Positions 8,111-15,090 of a DNA stretch of 16,638 bases are shown one piece after another (the first letter of the stretch is position 1; the number at the start of each line of letters is the position of its first letter). A program made the translations under genes and the position numbers. Below the pieces are notes generated by a model. That model did no database searches. It saw only the letters and a program-made list of their open reading frames with translations, and was not told where the DNA came from. The DNA comes from an uncultured Flavobacterium sp. (GTDB lineage Bacteria; Bacteroidota; Bacteroidia; Flavobacteriales; Flavobacteriaceae), in assembly GCF_946479975.1 (NCBI RefSeq), contig NZ_CAMLIX010000106.1:1-16638 (forward strand). Reading direction: 5' to 3'.

Positions 8111-8878
8111 GAATTTCACTGTAATTTTTTCTGAAACCAATTTGTCATTTTGATAAGACTCAAAATACCATTGTCCATCTTCTTTCAAAATTAAAGAACC
8201 TTGAACATTATCTTTTATAGCGATATAAACATTTGATTGTGAAGTTTTAAGAAGCTTCATTACCACTTTTGGACTTTTATCAATTAATTGATATCCAGAT
8301 TCTGTTGGTTGCGCGTATAACAAGTTTGGATCTTTCAAATCTGGAGACGGCATAACTGCTACAACTTGTTTTGCCGCAACAGTTGTAGTTGCTGCAGCTG
8401 CAGCAACAGGAGCTTGTGTTGAAACTGAAGTTCTAGAAACTGATGCCGGATTACCGCTATACTTATAATGCAAAGCAGCAACTGCTTTGAAAGCATTATC
8501 AAGTGCTTCCTTATAAGCTAAATCATATTCTTTTTCTTTACTTTTCCCCACTTCTGAAGTATACACTACTTGTCCGTAACAATCTTTAAACTGTACAAAA
8601 AGCTTAGTAACTAAAAAAGCGTTGTCTTTTACCACATCAATATACAATGCCTGGCAACGATCTGTATATCCTTCAGGAAGTTGTTCATTGGCATAAAATG
8701 CTTCAAAACCAGCTCTAGTCAAATTTTGCTTAGTTAATGTAGCCAAACGATATTGATTATCGGTTTTCATAAAATCATATTTCAACGGAATAATTACAGC
8801 TTTGTAATCATTAAGCGACTGCGCAAATCCAACAACTGAACATAAAAGTGCAGTAAGTAAAAATTTAAATTTCATCAT
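8108..8878 (-). CDS. Exported protein of unknown function, third gene of the radC-yjjG operon
   Basis: 256 residues, family not recognised. The N-terminus MMKFKFLLTALLCSVVGFAQ is a clear Sec signal peptide with cleavage likely at FA/Q. The mature protein has a compact alpha/beta part (about residues 22-142) with two cysteines, in DRCQALY and KDCYGQVVY, which could form a disulfide. A flexible linker rich in Ala, Thr, Val and Ser (about 145-170, five consecutive Ala) follows. A C-terminal part (about 180-256) of short strands ends DGQWYFESYQNDKLVSEKITVKF. The start codon overlaps the preceding yjjG stop by one base (TAATG), suggesting translational coupling. Two adjacent Met codons (8876-8878, 8873-8875) are both possible starts. 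It is probably periplasmic or anchored at the outer membrane; no enzymatic motif is visible. Confidence 0.85.
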   Translation of the reverse strand: MMKFKFLLTALLCSVVGFAQSLNDYKAVIIPLKYDFMKTDNQYRLATLTKQNLTRAGFEAFYANEQLPEGYTDRCQALYIDVVKDNAFLVTKLFVQFKDCYGQVVYTSEVGKSKEKEYDLAYKEALDNAFKAVAALHYKYSGNPASVSRTSVSTQAPVAAAAATTTVAAKQVVAVMPSPDLKDPNLLYAQPTESGYQLIDKSPKVVMKLLKTSQSNVYIAIKDNVQGSLILKEDGQWYFESYQNDKLVSEKITVKF

Positions 8879-9564
8879 TATAAATATTTTTTTAGTTCTA
8901 ATAAATGGTTAATCTGTTTATAATCACCGGAAACTTCCAGTTTTCTTTCATTAAAAAAAATTGCATCTAAACCTGCGTTTAAAGCTCCTGTAACATCTGC
9001 TTCAAAATCATCACCAATCATGATACTATTTTCCTTAAAAGTATTGGCCGATTTTAATGCATAATCAAATATAATACTATTTGGCTTTTTAACACCCGCT
9101 AACTCAGAATTTGTTATGGTATTGAAATAACCTCCTAAAGCCGCATTATTAATTTTCTTATCCTGCACTTGCGCAAATCCGTTGGTAATAATATGAAGTT
9201 TGTATTTTGGCTTAAGGTATTCTAGAACTTCAATAGCGCCGTCAAAAAGATAATTATTATCTGTTAAAAACTCGATATAATCGTTGGCGATTGCGAAGAT
9301 GTTTTCTTCAGAAATAACATAATTCAAAGCATCAAAAGAAAACTTCAAACGGTTGTAGCGTAATTCCTGATGTGTAATTTTATCGTTCTGGTAAAGTCTC
9401 CAGCATTCCTGATTTATCGGAATATAATGTTTGATAAAATCTTGGGTAATAATTTCTTGATATTTACTTTTGAAAATACGATCAAAAGCCATTTCAGAAT
9501 TCTTGTCAAAATCCCAAAGCGTGTGATCTAAGTCAAAAAAGATGTCTGTTATTGTGGTATTCAT
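8878..9564 (-). CDS. yjjG: YjjG-family noncanonical pyrimidine nucleotidase (HAD superfamily)
   Basis: A 228-residue cytosolic HAD hydrolase. Motif I is FFDLDHTLWDF with nucleophile D11 and acid D13. Motif II is the IITNG segment near residue 125, motif III the conserved lysine in GVKKPNSIIFDYAL near 157-169, and motif IV is IMIGDDFEADVTGA near 181-193 for Mg2+ binding. The DLDHTLWDF opening and helical C1 cap fit the YjjG group, which dephosphorylates noncanonical or damaged nucleoside monophosphates such as halogenated or oxidised pyrimidines and so keeps them out of DNA. Exact substrate is inferred. It follows radC by 3 bp and overlaps the next gene by one base, so all three should be on one transcript. 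Confidence 0.87.
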   Translation of the reverse strand: MNTTITDIFFDLDHTLWDFDKNSEMAFDRIFKSKYQEIITQDFIKHYIPINQECWRLYQNDKITHQELRYNRLKFSFDALNYVISEENIFAIANDYIEFLTDNNYLFDGAIEVLEYLKPKYKLHIITNGFAQVQDKKINNAALGGYFNTITNSELAGVKKPNSIIFDYALKSANTFKENSIMIGDDFEADVTGALNAGLDAIFFNERKLEVSGDYKQINHLLELKKYL

Positions 9565-9567
9565 GTA

Positions 9568-10263
9568 TTAAAAAATTCCTTCATCTACAAAACTATAATA
9601 TTTTGATTCAGTAATAATCAAATGGTCTAAAACTTTAACATCTAACTGATCTCCTGCCTCACGAATCTTTTTTGTAATTTGTTTGTCTGCACCACTCGGA
9701 GTCAAACCTCCAGAAGGATGATTATGGCACAAAATCAAGCCTGTAGCACATTTCTCGAAAGCCAATTTAAAAATCAATCTAATATCAACCGTTGTTCCTG
9801 CGATTCCGCCTTTACTGAGCTGAGACTTCGAAATTACATTATTGGAATTATTAAGAAAAAGTACCCAAAATTCTTCGTGAGACAATTCTCCAATTATGGG
9901 CTGCATTATTTTAAAAACCATTTTGCTAGAAGTGATTTTTACAGTTTCTTCGGCTTTTTCAGATCTTCGTCGTGCGCACAATTCGAGAGCCGCAACAATT
10001 GTAACTGCCTTTGCCTCTCCTATTCCTTTAAATTTCATTAATTGTGCAATAGATAATTTTGCCAAAGAATTAATCCCGCCAACACTTGCCAAAATACGCT
10101 GACTTAATGCAACCGCAGATTCATTGCGACTTCCAGAACCAATTATAATAGCCAATAATTCGGCATCGCTTAAAACATCTTTTCCTTTTTGCATTAATTT
10201 TTCGCGAGGTTTATCATCTTCCGACCAATCTTTTATTGCAAAATGTCCTGCTTCCATAATCAT
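9568..10263 (-). CDS. radC: RadC family protein (UPF0758, JAMM domain)
   Basis: 231 residues, usual family length. The N-terminal half carries RPREKL-like (DKPREKLMQKG), LSDAELLAIIIGSG and the helix-hairpin-helix segment LMKFKGIGEAKAVTIVAALEL (75-95). The C-terminal half is a JAB/MPN metalloprotease-like domain with the full JAMM motif: H180-N-H182-P-S-G, S190 and D193, with E130/E131 upstream as the likely acid. The name comes from an old E. coli radiation phenotype that was later traced to another gene, so its true role is uncertain; a link to DNA metabolism is plausible from its yjjG partner. Starts at residue 1 or residue 3 (both Met) are possible. It is the first gene of the radC-yjjG-unknown operon and is divergent from the DUF1287 gene. 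Confidence 0.93.
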   Translation of the reverse strand: MIMEAGHFAIKDWSEDDKPREKLMQKGKDVLSDAELLAIIIGSGSRNESAVALSQRILASVGGINSLAKLSIAQLMKFKGIGEAKAVTIVAALELCARRRSEKAEETVKITSSKMVFKIMQPIIGELSHEEFWVLFLNNSNNVISKSQLSKGGIAGTTVDIRLIFKLAFEKCATGLILCHNHPSGGLTPSGADKQITKKIREAGDQLDVKVLDHLIITESKYYSFVDEGIF

Positions 10264-10276
10264 AAAATTTAAAAAG

Positions 10277-10310
10277 CGAATATAAATTAAAAAGAAGAAA
10301 AATCTTTCAA
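10277..10310 (-). promoter_or_regulatory. Possible promoter of the radC operon
   Basis: On the minus strand TTG (10310-10308), then 23 bases, then TATATTCG (10284-10277), one base off TAnnTTTG, 13 bases before the radC start. Weak but well placed. Confidence 0.35.
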
Positions 10311-10313
10311 TTA

Positions 10314-10343
10314 TTGCTATGCATTTTAAAGTTCTTATATTTA
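10314..10343 (+). promoter_or_regulatory. Possible promoter of the DUF1287 gene
   Basis: TTG (10314-10316), a 19-base spacer, then TATATTTA (10336-10343), one base off TAnnTTTG, 19 bases before the ATG at 10363. It is divergent from the radC promoter, and the two -33 elements lie only three bases apart. Confidence 0.4.
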
Positions 10344-10362
10344 AAAAATAAATTAACTGAAA

Positions 10363-10991
10363 ATGAAATCATTGCAATTCACACTTCTATTTTTTGTTTT
10401 CATTTCATGCCAGCAAAAGGAATCCAAAACTTTTGCGGTTTCAAATCCTGCTAAACCAGCAACTTTTGCTGAAAAGTTATCGCAGGCTGCAATCTCAATA
10501 ATCAATCCTCGATTGATTATGATCCAGCTTATTTTAAAATTGATTATCCTAATGGAGATGTTCCAAAAGGAAAAGGTGTCTGTACGGATGTCATAATTCG
10601 TTCTTACCGAATTTTGAATATTGATTTGCAAAAAGAAGTTCATGAAGATATGATTGAAAATTTTTCTCTTTATCCGAATATAAAAAAATGGGGAATGACA
10701 AAAACCGACACAAATATTGACCACAGAAGAGTTCCAAATCTAGAAATATTTTTTGAGAGACAAGGCACAAAATTACCCATAACTCAAAATGCATCAGATT
10801 ACAAAACGGGAGAATTAGTAACTTGGATGATTAACGATAAACTTCCTCATATTGGAATTGTAACTAATAAAAAATCCAAAGATGGAAAACGAAATCTTAT
10901 CGTTCACAATGTCGGAGGCGGACAAGTTCTAGAAGATTGTTTATTTGAATATAAAATTGTTGGTCATTTCAAATACGAAAAAGCTAATTAG
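10363..10991 (+). pseudogene. DUF1287 family lipoprotein gene, frameshifted
   Basis: The product is split between two frames. The 5' part (from ATG 10363) encodes a lipoprotein signal, MKSLQFTLLFFVFISC, with lipidated Cys at residue 16, and a helix ending AEKLSQAAISII near 10503. The DUF1287-like part continues in the frame one base back: codons from about 10500 read NQSSIDYDPAYFKIDYPNGD, then GKGVCTDVIIRSYR, NFSLYPNIKKWG, NIDHRRVPNL, LVTWMINDKLPHIGIV and LIVHNVGGGQVLEDCLFEY, ending at TAG 10989-10991. One base missing near 10497-10503 would explain it. The conserved C of GVCTDV and the H of LPHIGIV suggest a papain/NlpC-like fold, possibly a wall-directed cysteine hydrolase; that is inference. 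It could be a real recent pseudogene or a sequence error, since everything else in the gene is well conserved. Confidence 0.8.
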
Positions 10992-11077
10992 AAAATTTGA
11001 CAATTAGAAAATGAGATAATTTCAAAAAAAAAAGTGCCAACTACAAAGTAATTGACACATTTTCTAATTTTCTAATT
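10986..11077 (+). repeat. Four copies of an 11-mer, two direct and two inverted, around the mpl terminator
   Basis: AATTAGAAAAT occurs at 10986-10996 and 11002-11012, and its exact complement ATTTTCTAATT at 11059-11069 and, overlapping it, 11067-11077. The left pair can fold on the right pair, enclosing the terminator hairpin. The first copy overlaps the DUF1287 stop codon. Confidence 0.75.
11024..11058 (-). terminator. Probable mpl terminator
   Basis: Read on the minus strand: GTGTCAA (11058-11052), an 11-base loop, TTGGCAC (11040-11034) with one mismatch, then ten T (11033-11024). It lies 26 bp beyond the mpl stop and is extended by the flanking inverted 11-mers. Confidence 0.65.
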
Positions 11078-11083
11078 GAAAAA

Positions 11084-12439
11084 TTATTCAATCAAACCTT
11101 TTACTTCATCAAAATTTAAACCTCCGTAATTTCCAGAACTCATTAATAAAAGAGCCGAATTTTCTAAATTTAAGTTGAATAAATATTCTTTAAATTCAGC
11201 TGGATTGGTATAAATAATTAAATCTTTTTTGTTGAATGCTTTTGCGATTTGCTCGTAAGTTACTTCTTCAAGCTGCTTGATTTTTACCGCATCTGGCGAA
11301 TAAAAAACAACAGCAACATCTGCATATTCTAAAGCGCCTTCGTATTCTTTTAAAAACTCTGCATTTAAACTGCTATAAGTATGCAATTCTAAACACGCTA
11401 CCAAAGTTCTGTTTGGATATTGTTCTTTAACCGCTTTTGTTGTTGCAGCAACTTTACTTGGCGAATGCGCAAAATCTTTGTACGCCACTTTTCCTTTTCC
11501 TTCTGCGATTTTTTCTAAACGTTTAGATGCGCCCTTAAAACTTGCAATTGCTTCGTAGAAATCTTCTTCGTCTACACCCATATTTTGGCAGATCCATTTT
11601 GCACCGGCCAGATTATTTAAATTGTGTGCGCCAAAAACTTCAATTGGCATATCGCCTTCCGGCGTTTTTAATAACGTTACACCGTCACTAACAGAATATT
11701 CTGGAGTCGAATACGCAATTTTTCGAATCGGATTTGTCGCTGCCTCAGAAACACGTTTTACTTCTGGATCATTTTCGTTGTACACTAAAATACCTCCATT
11801 TGTAATTTTTTCGATAAAAATCTCAAACTGCTCTACATAATTTTCATACGTTGGAAAAACATTAATATGATCCCAAGCAATTCCAGAAATCAAAGCAATA
11901 TTTGGCTGATACAAATGAAATTTGGGACGTCTGTCAATTGGCGAAGACAAATATTCATCTCCTTCCAAAACTATAAAATCATTTTCTTCTGTTAAATGCA
12001 CCATCGTGTCAAAACCTTCCAACTGTGCTCCTACCATATAATCGACTGCAATATTGTGATAATGCATTACATGTAGAATCATCGAAGTAATAGTTGTTTT
12101 TCCGTGAGAACCACCAATTACGACACGCGTTTTATTTTTAGATTGTTCGTACAAAAATTCAGGATATGAATAGATTTTTAATCCCAATTCCTGCGCTTTT
12201 AATAATTCAGGATTATTAGCTTTTGCGTGCATTCCTAGAATTATGGCATCAATATCTGCAGTGATTTTTTCTGGAAACCAGCCTAATTCTGTTGGAAGAA
12301 TTCCTTTTTTTTCTAATCTTGATTTTGAAGGTTCAAAAATAGCATCGTCGCTTCCCGTAACTTGATATCCTTTATTATGTAATGCTAATGCTAGGTTGTG
12401 CATTGCGCTTCCGCCTATGGCGATGAAATGTGTCTTCAT
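11084..12439 (-). CDS. mpl: UDP-N-acetylmuramate:L-alanyl-gamma-D-glutamyl-meso-diaminopimelate ligase (murein peptide ligase)
   Basis: A 451-residue Mur-ligase family enzyme. The N-terminal UDP-binding domain starts MKTHFIAIGGSAMHNLALAL with TGSDD near 28-32. The ATP P-loop is GGSHGKTT (109-116), followed by EGDEY (159-163), WDHINVF (189-195), HNLNNLAGA (272-280), YKDFAHSP (320-327) and a C-terminal domain with ELHTYSSLN (351-359). The end LLMSSGNYGGLNFDEV (431-445) matches the Mpl ending (MSNGGFGG in E. coli) and argues for Mpl over MurC. Mpl joins recovered murein tripeptide to UDP-MurNAc in the cytosol and so recycles cell-wall peptide. It appears monocistronic, with its own promoter and terminator. 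Confidence 0.9.
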   Translation of the reverse strand: MKTHFIAIGGSAMHNLALALHNKGYQVTGSDDAIFEPSKSRLEKKGILPTELGWFPEKITADIDAIILGMHAKANNPELLKAQELGLKIYSYPEFLYEQSKNKTRVVIGGSHGKTTITSMILHVMHYHNIAVDYMVGAQLEGFDTMVHLTEENDFIVLEGDEYLSSPIDRRPKFHLYQPNIALISGIAWDHINVFPTYENYVEQFEIFIEKITNGGILVYNENDPEVKRVSEAATNPIRKIAYSTPEYSVSDGVTLLKTPEGDMPIEVFGAHNLNNLAGAKWICQNMGVDEEDFYEAIASFKGASKRLEKIAEGKGKVAYKDFAHSPSKVAATTKAVKEQYPNRTLVACLELHTYSSLNAEFLKEYEGALEYADVAVVFYSPDAVKIKQLEEVTYEQIAKAFNKKDLIIYTNPAEFKEYLFNLNLENSALLLMSSGNYGGLNFDEVKGLIE

Positions 12440-12445
12440 TTAAAA

Positions 12446-12470
12446 TGTTTAATCGTTAAACTGTTTAATC
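12446..12470. repeat. Short repeats in the mpl leader
   Basis: TGTTTAATC occurs twice (12446-12454, 12462-12470), and GTTTAA-TCG-TTAAAC (12447-12461) is a perfect inverted repeat. They lie 7-31 bases upstream of the mpl ATG, inside the presumed untranslated leader. An operator is possible; no known regulator site is recognised. Confidence 0.45.
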
Positions 12471-12517
12471 AATTAATCGAAATAGTACATAACTAATTAA
12501 ACGCAGTAATTATTCTT

Positions 12518-12525
12518 CAAAAATA
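12518..12525 (-). promoter_or_regulatory. -7 promoter element for mpl
   Basis: Reads TATTTTTG on the minus strand, a match to TAnnTTTG, 78 bases before the mpl ATG. No good -33 TTG at standard spacing, so this is tentative. It would give mpl a leader of about 70 nt. Confidence 0.4.
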
Positions 12526-12578
12526 AGGAAATATAATCTGTCACATTTGGTTTTTAAATTAAATTAATATCTTATGAT

Positions 12579-12612
12579 AAAAAAACCCGATAGATCTGAA
12601 TCTATCGGGTTT
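12579..12612 (-). terminator. Terminator of the S46 peptidase gene
   Basis: Perfect 12-bp stem AAACCCGATAGA (12583-12594) / TCTATCGGGTTT (12601-12612) with a 6-nt loop. On the minus strand it runs into seven T (12585-12579). It begins 23 bp after the S46 stop codon. The plus direction lacks a good T-tract. Confidence 0.88.
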
Positions 12613-12635
12613 CATATTTATAATCAAATGTGAGA

Positions 12636-14780
12636 TTATTTAATAATCGTCAATTCGTCGATAATGTTTTTAGCTCCGGCGTATTTGTCAATAATCCAAA
12701 GTACGTAACGAATATCTACGTTGATTGTTCTTTGTAAATTAGAATCAAAAATTACGTCTCCTGCCATTGCTTCGATGTTTCCGTCAAAAGCAATTCCGAT
12801 TAATTCTCCTTTTCCGTTAAGAACCGGTGAACCAGAGTTTCCTCCAGTAATATCGTTATCAGTTAAGAAGTTTACTGGCATATATCCTGCTTTATCAGCA
12901 TATTGTCCGAAATCTTTTTTCTTGTTCAACTCTAATAAACGAGCTGGTAAGTCAAATTCCTGATCTCCTGCTTTGTATTTTTTCACCATACTTTCCATAG
13001 TAGTATAGTTGTTAATTTTAGCATCGTTACGAGGATCTGCAGGTAGAGCGCGAACTTTTCCGTAAGTCAATCTCAAAGTAGAATTTGCATCTGGATATTT
13101 AATCGCGTTTAATTTTGACTCTCTTAAACCTTCTACCAATTCACGATAAGCAGTTGCAAAACCATCATCTGCTTTTGCCTGATCATCTGTCTTAGAACGA
13201 TATTTTGTCAATAAATCATTAGAAATGATATACAACGGATCGTGTACAATTGCCAATGGTTTTGGATCAGCTAAAAATGCTACTACTTTTTCCTTATTTG
13301 TAAAATAACTAACTTCTGTTGCTTTTGCTACGTCTGCAGTAAAATCACCATTATTAGCTGTTCTCATTTTTGCAACTTCTGGAGCAATTCCATATTCAGC
13401 ACCTTTTGAAGCATATAAATTTAATTGAGCTGCTAAAATGTCTTTTTCTAATGGAGCATAAAACTCACCATAGATTGACTCAACCATTGCGTTGATTTTA
13501 GGAAGCATTTCTGCTTTTTTAGCATCATTTTCTTTGTAATATGCAATTAACGCATTTCCTAAGTTTGCTGGTCCAGTTGCATAGCTAGAAGTACGTAAAA
13601 GCTGCATCAAATAATTATCATGACGTGCTTTTAAGTTTGTTTCTCTGTAATAATCGTTGATAGTCGGAATTACATTTTCGTATTTTTCTTTGTTTGCAGG
13701 TTTGCTTGCCCACTCATAGAATTTATCTTCTTGTTCTGCTTTTGCATCTACAGTTCCAGCTTTTGTTAAAGCATCGATCATACCTTGACGGTTTTTCCAG
13801 TAGTTAGCTGTCGAAGCATATTTAGAAGCATACTGTAAACGAACAGTATCGTCTTTATCCATATACTTTTTCATTACGTCCATTCCGGTTTTTGCACCTT
13901 CAACCCACGCAGGATAAGCATATTTAATATTTTGTTCGATTCCGCCAGATGGCATCCAACGGTTTGTTCTACCTGGATAACCTAAGATCATTGCAAAATC
14001 ATTTTCTTTCACACCTTTAATACTTACAGGCAAATAATGTTTTGGCTGTAATGGCACATTGTCTTTAGAATAAGCAGCTGGATTTCCGTCTTTATCAGCA
14101 TACACTCTAAACATAGAGAAATCTCCAGTTTGACGTGGCCACTCCCAGTTGTCTGTATCTCCACCAAATTTACCAACGCTTTCAGGAGGAGTTCCAACTA
14201 AACGAACGTCTGTATAATCTTGGTAAACAAAATAGTAATATTCATTTCCTTGAAAGAAAGGACGAACAGAAACCGTATATTTTCCGTTTTCGCTGTTTTC
14301 TTTTTCAATCAAAGCAATCTCTTGCTGAATGATTTTGTTTCTTTCTGTTTCTGTCATCGTATCATTTACTTTTGACAAAATTCTTTTAGAAACATCATCC
14401 ATACGAACGAAGAAACGAACGTATAAAGATTTTGGTTTTAATTCTGCACTTTTTTCTTTAGCCCAAAAACCATTTTTTAAATAGTTTTGTTCTGCAGTAG
14501 AAAGTTCTGCAATTGCGTTGTAACCACAGTGGTGGTTTGTTAAAACTAATCCATTTTTAGAAACGATCTCAGCAGTACAACCTCCATTAAATTGAACAAT
14601 CGCATCTTTTAAACTATGATTGTTAATACTGTAAATTTCTTCGGCTGTCAATTGCAAGCCCATTTTTTCCATATCTCTATGGTTCAATCTTTCGATAAAC
14701 ATCAAGAACCACATTCCTTCATCAGCTCTTACTGGAAAAGCCATAAGGCACATGGTCAAGAATAAAATTACTTTTTTCAT
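12636..14780 (-). CDS. S46 family dipeptidyl-peptidase, DPP7-like
   Basis: 714 residues, matching the length of DPP7/DPP11 enzymes. The signal peptide ends near residue 19 (PVRA/DEGMW), and DEGMW is the usual mature start. The chymotrypsin-fold triad is intact: H84 in LTNHHCGY (80-87), D220 in PRQTGDFSMFR (215-225) and S649 in GGNSGSPV. Residue +18 from the serine, which sets P1 preference in this family (Arg in DPP11, Gly in DPP7), is Gly (G667 in IAFDGN), so a DPP7-like preference for hydrophobic P1 is inferred over Asp/Glu. The enzyme should remove dipeptides from free N-termini of oligopeptides in the periplasm, feeding amino-acid nutrition. The central helical lid domain (about 270-560) that closes the N-terminus pocket is present. 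It is transcribed alone, divergent from the small barrel gene. Confidence 0.93.
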   Translation of the reverse strand: MKKVILFLTMCLMAFPVRADEGMWFLMFIERLNHRDMEKMGLQLTAEEIYSINNHSLKDAIVQFNGGCTAEIVSKNGLVLTNHHCGYNAIAELSTAEQNYLKNGFWAKEKSAELKPKSLYVRFFVRMDDVSKRILSKVNDTMTETERNKIIQQEIALIEKENSENGKYTVSVRPFFQGNEYYYFVYQDYTDVRLVGTPPESVGKFGGDTDNWEWPRQTGDFSMFRVYADKDGNPAAYSKDNVPLQPKHYLPVSIKGVKENDFAMILGYPGRTNRWMPSGGIEQNIKYAYPAWVEGAKTGMDVMKKYMDKDDTVRLQYASKYASTANYWKNRQGMIDALTKAGTVDAKAEQEDKFYEWASKPANKEKYENVIPTINDYYRETNLKARHDNYLMQLLRTSSYATGPANLGNALIAYYKENDAKKAEMLPKINAMVESIYGEFYAPLEKDILAAQLNLYASKGAEYGIAPEVAKMRTANNGDFTADVAKATEVSYFTNKEKVVAFLADPKPLAIVHDPLYIISNDLLTKYRSKTDDQAKADDGFATAYRELVEGLRESKLNAIKYPDANSTLRLTYGKVRALPADPRNDAKINNYTTMESMVKKYKAGDQEFDLPARLLELNKKKDFGQYADKAGYMPVNFLTDNDITGGNSGSPVLNGKGELIGIAFDGNIEAMAGDVIFDSNLQRTINVDIRYVLWIIDKYAGAKNIIDELTIIK

Positions 14781-14800
14781 GTTATTTTGTTTAAGTCATG

Positions 14801-14808
14801 CGAATATA
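14801..14808 (-). promoter_or_regulatory. Possible -7 element for the S46 peptidase gene
   Basis: Reads TATATTCG on the minus strand, one base off TAnnTTTG and identical to the element before radC, 20 bases before the S46 ATG. No clear -33 element. Confidence 0.35.
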
Positions 14809-15061
14809 GGTCATTTTCGCAAAAAAAATAGGTTTTCAATCCAAAAACAAGACATATTAAGTAAATCATCTTTCAATTTTACGAAATTCTTAATTTACAC
14901 CCAAGCAGACAAATTCTTAAGAAGTCAACAAAACCACAAGAGAAAGCAAAAAAATCTATCATTTAATTATGATAAAAAACTAAAAAAGAATATTTATTGT
15001 AAAAATATACATCGTTTAAAAAAATAATATTTTAAATATTTTCTTACAATTTTAATTTATT

Positions 15062-15069
15062 TAAGTTTG
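15062..15069 (+). promoter_or_regulatory. -7 promoter element for the small beta-barrel gene
   Basis: TAAGTTTG matches TAnnTTTG, 21 bases before the ATG at 15091. A TTTTC at 15039-15043, 18 bases upstream, could be a poor -33 element. The DNA further upstream is very A/T rich. Confidence 0.5.
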
Positions 15070-15090
15070 CGCTACAAAATAATTTAAGAT

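Larger units (their letters stand above)
14781..15090. other. 310-bp AT-rich divergent spacer between the S46 gene and the small barrel gene
   Basis: It holds the two divergent promoters listed separately. Between them are a direct repeat AAATTCTTAA (14884-14893, 14911-14920), the second copy forming part of the 10-bp palindrome TTCTTAAGAA (14914-14923), and a long A/T-rich tract (about 14945-15060) just upstream of the barrel promoter that could act as an UP-like element. No RNA gene or convincing small ORF is seen. Confidence 0.5.

Noticed and set aside
8388..8407. A perfect 20-bp palindrome rich in GCTGCA
   Set aside because: It falls in the poly-alanine linker codons of the exported protein and is best explained by alternating GCT/GCA alanine codons, not an operator.
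9679..10102. Two plus-strand ORFs inside radC
   Set aside because: They lie wholly antisense to a well-conserved gene and encode no recognisable protein; they are frame shadows.
10473..10515. Programmed -1 frameshifting as the explanation of the split DUF1287 gene
   Set aside because: No X-XXY-YYZ slippery heptamer and no strong downstream stem are seen in the overlap; a single lost base is simpler.
10353..10794. Minus-strand ORFs antisense to the DUF1287 gene
   Set aside because: The plus strand encodes a conserved domain in two frames here; the antisense products have no family features.
14752..15027. A 91-codon plus-strand ORF crossing the S46 start and its upstream spacer
   Set aside because: It starts inside the S46 coding region, is rich in Lys/Asn from A-rich DNA, lacks a recognisable domain and covers the promoter region.
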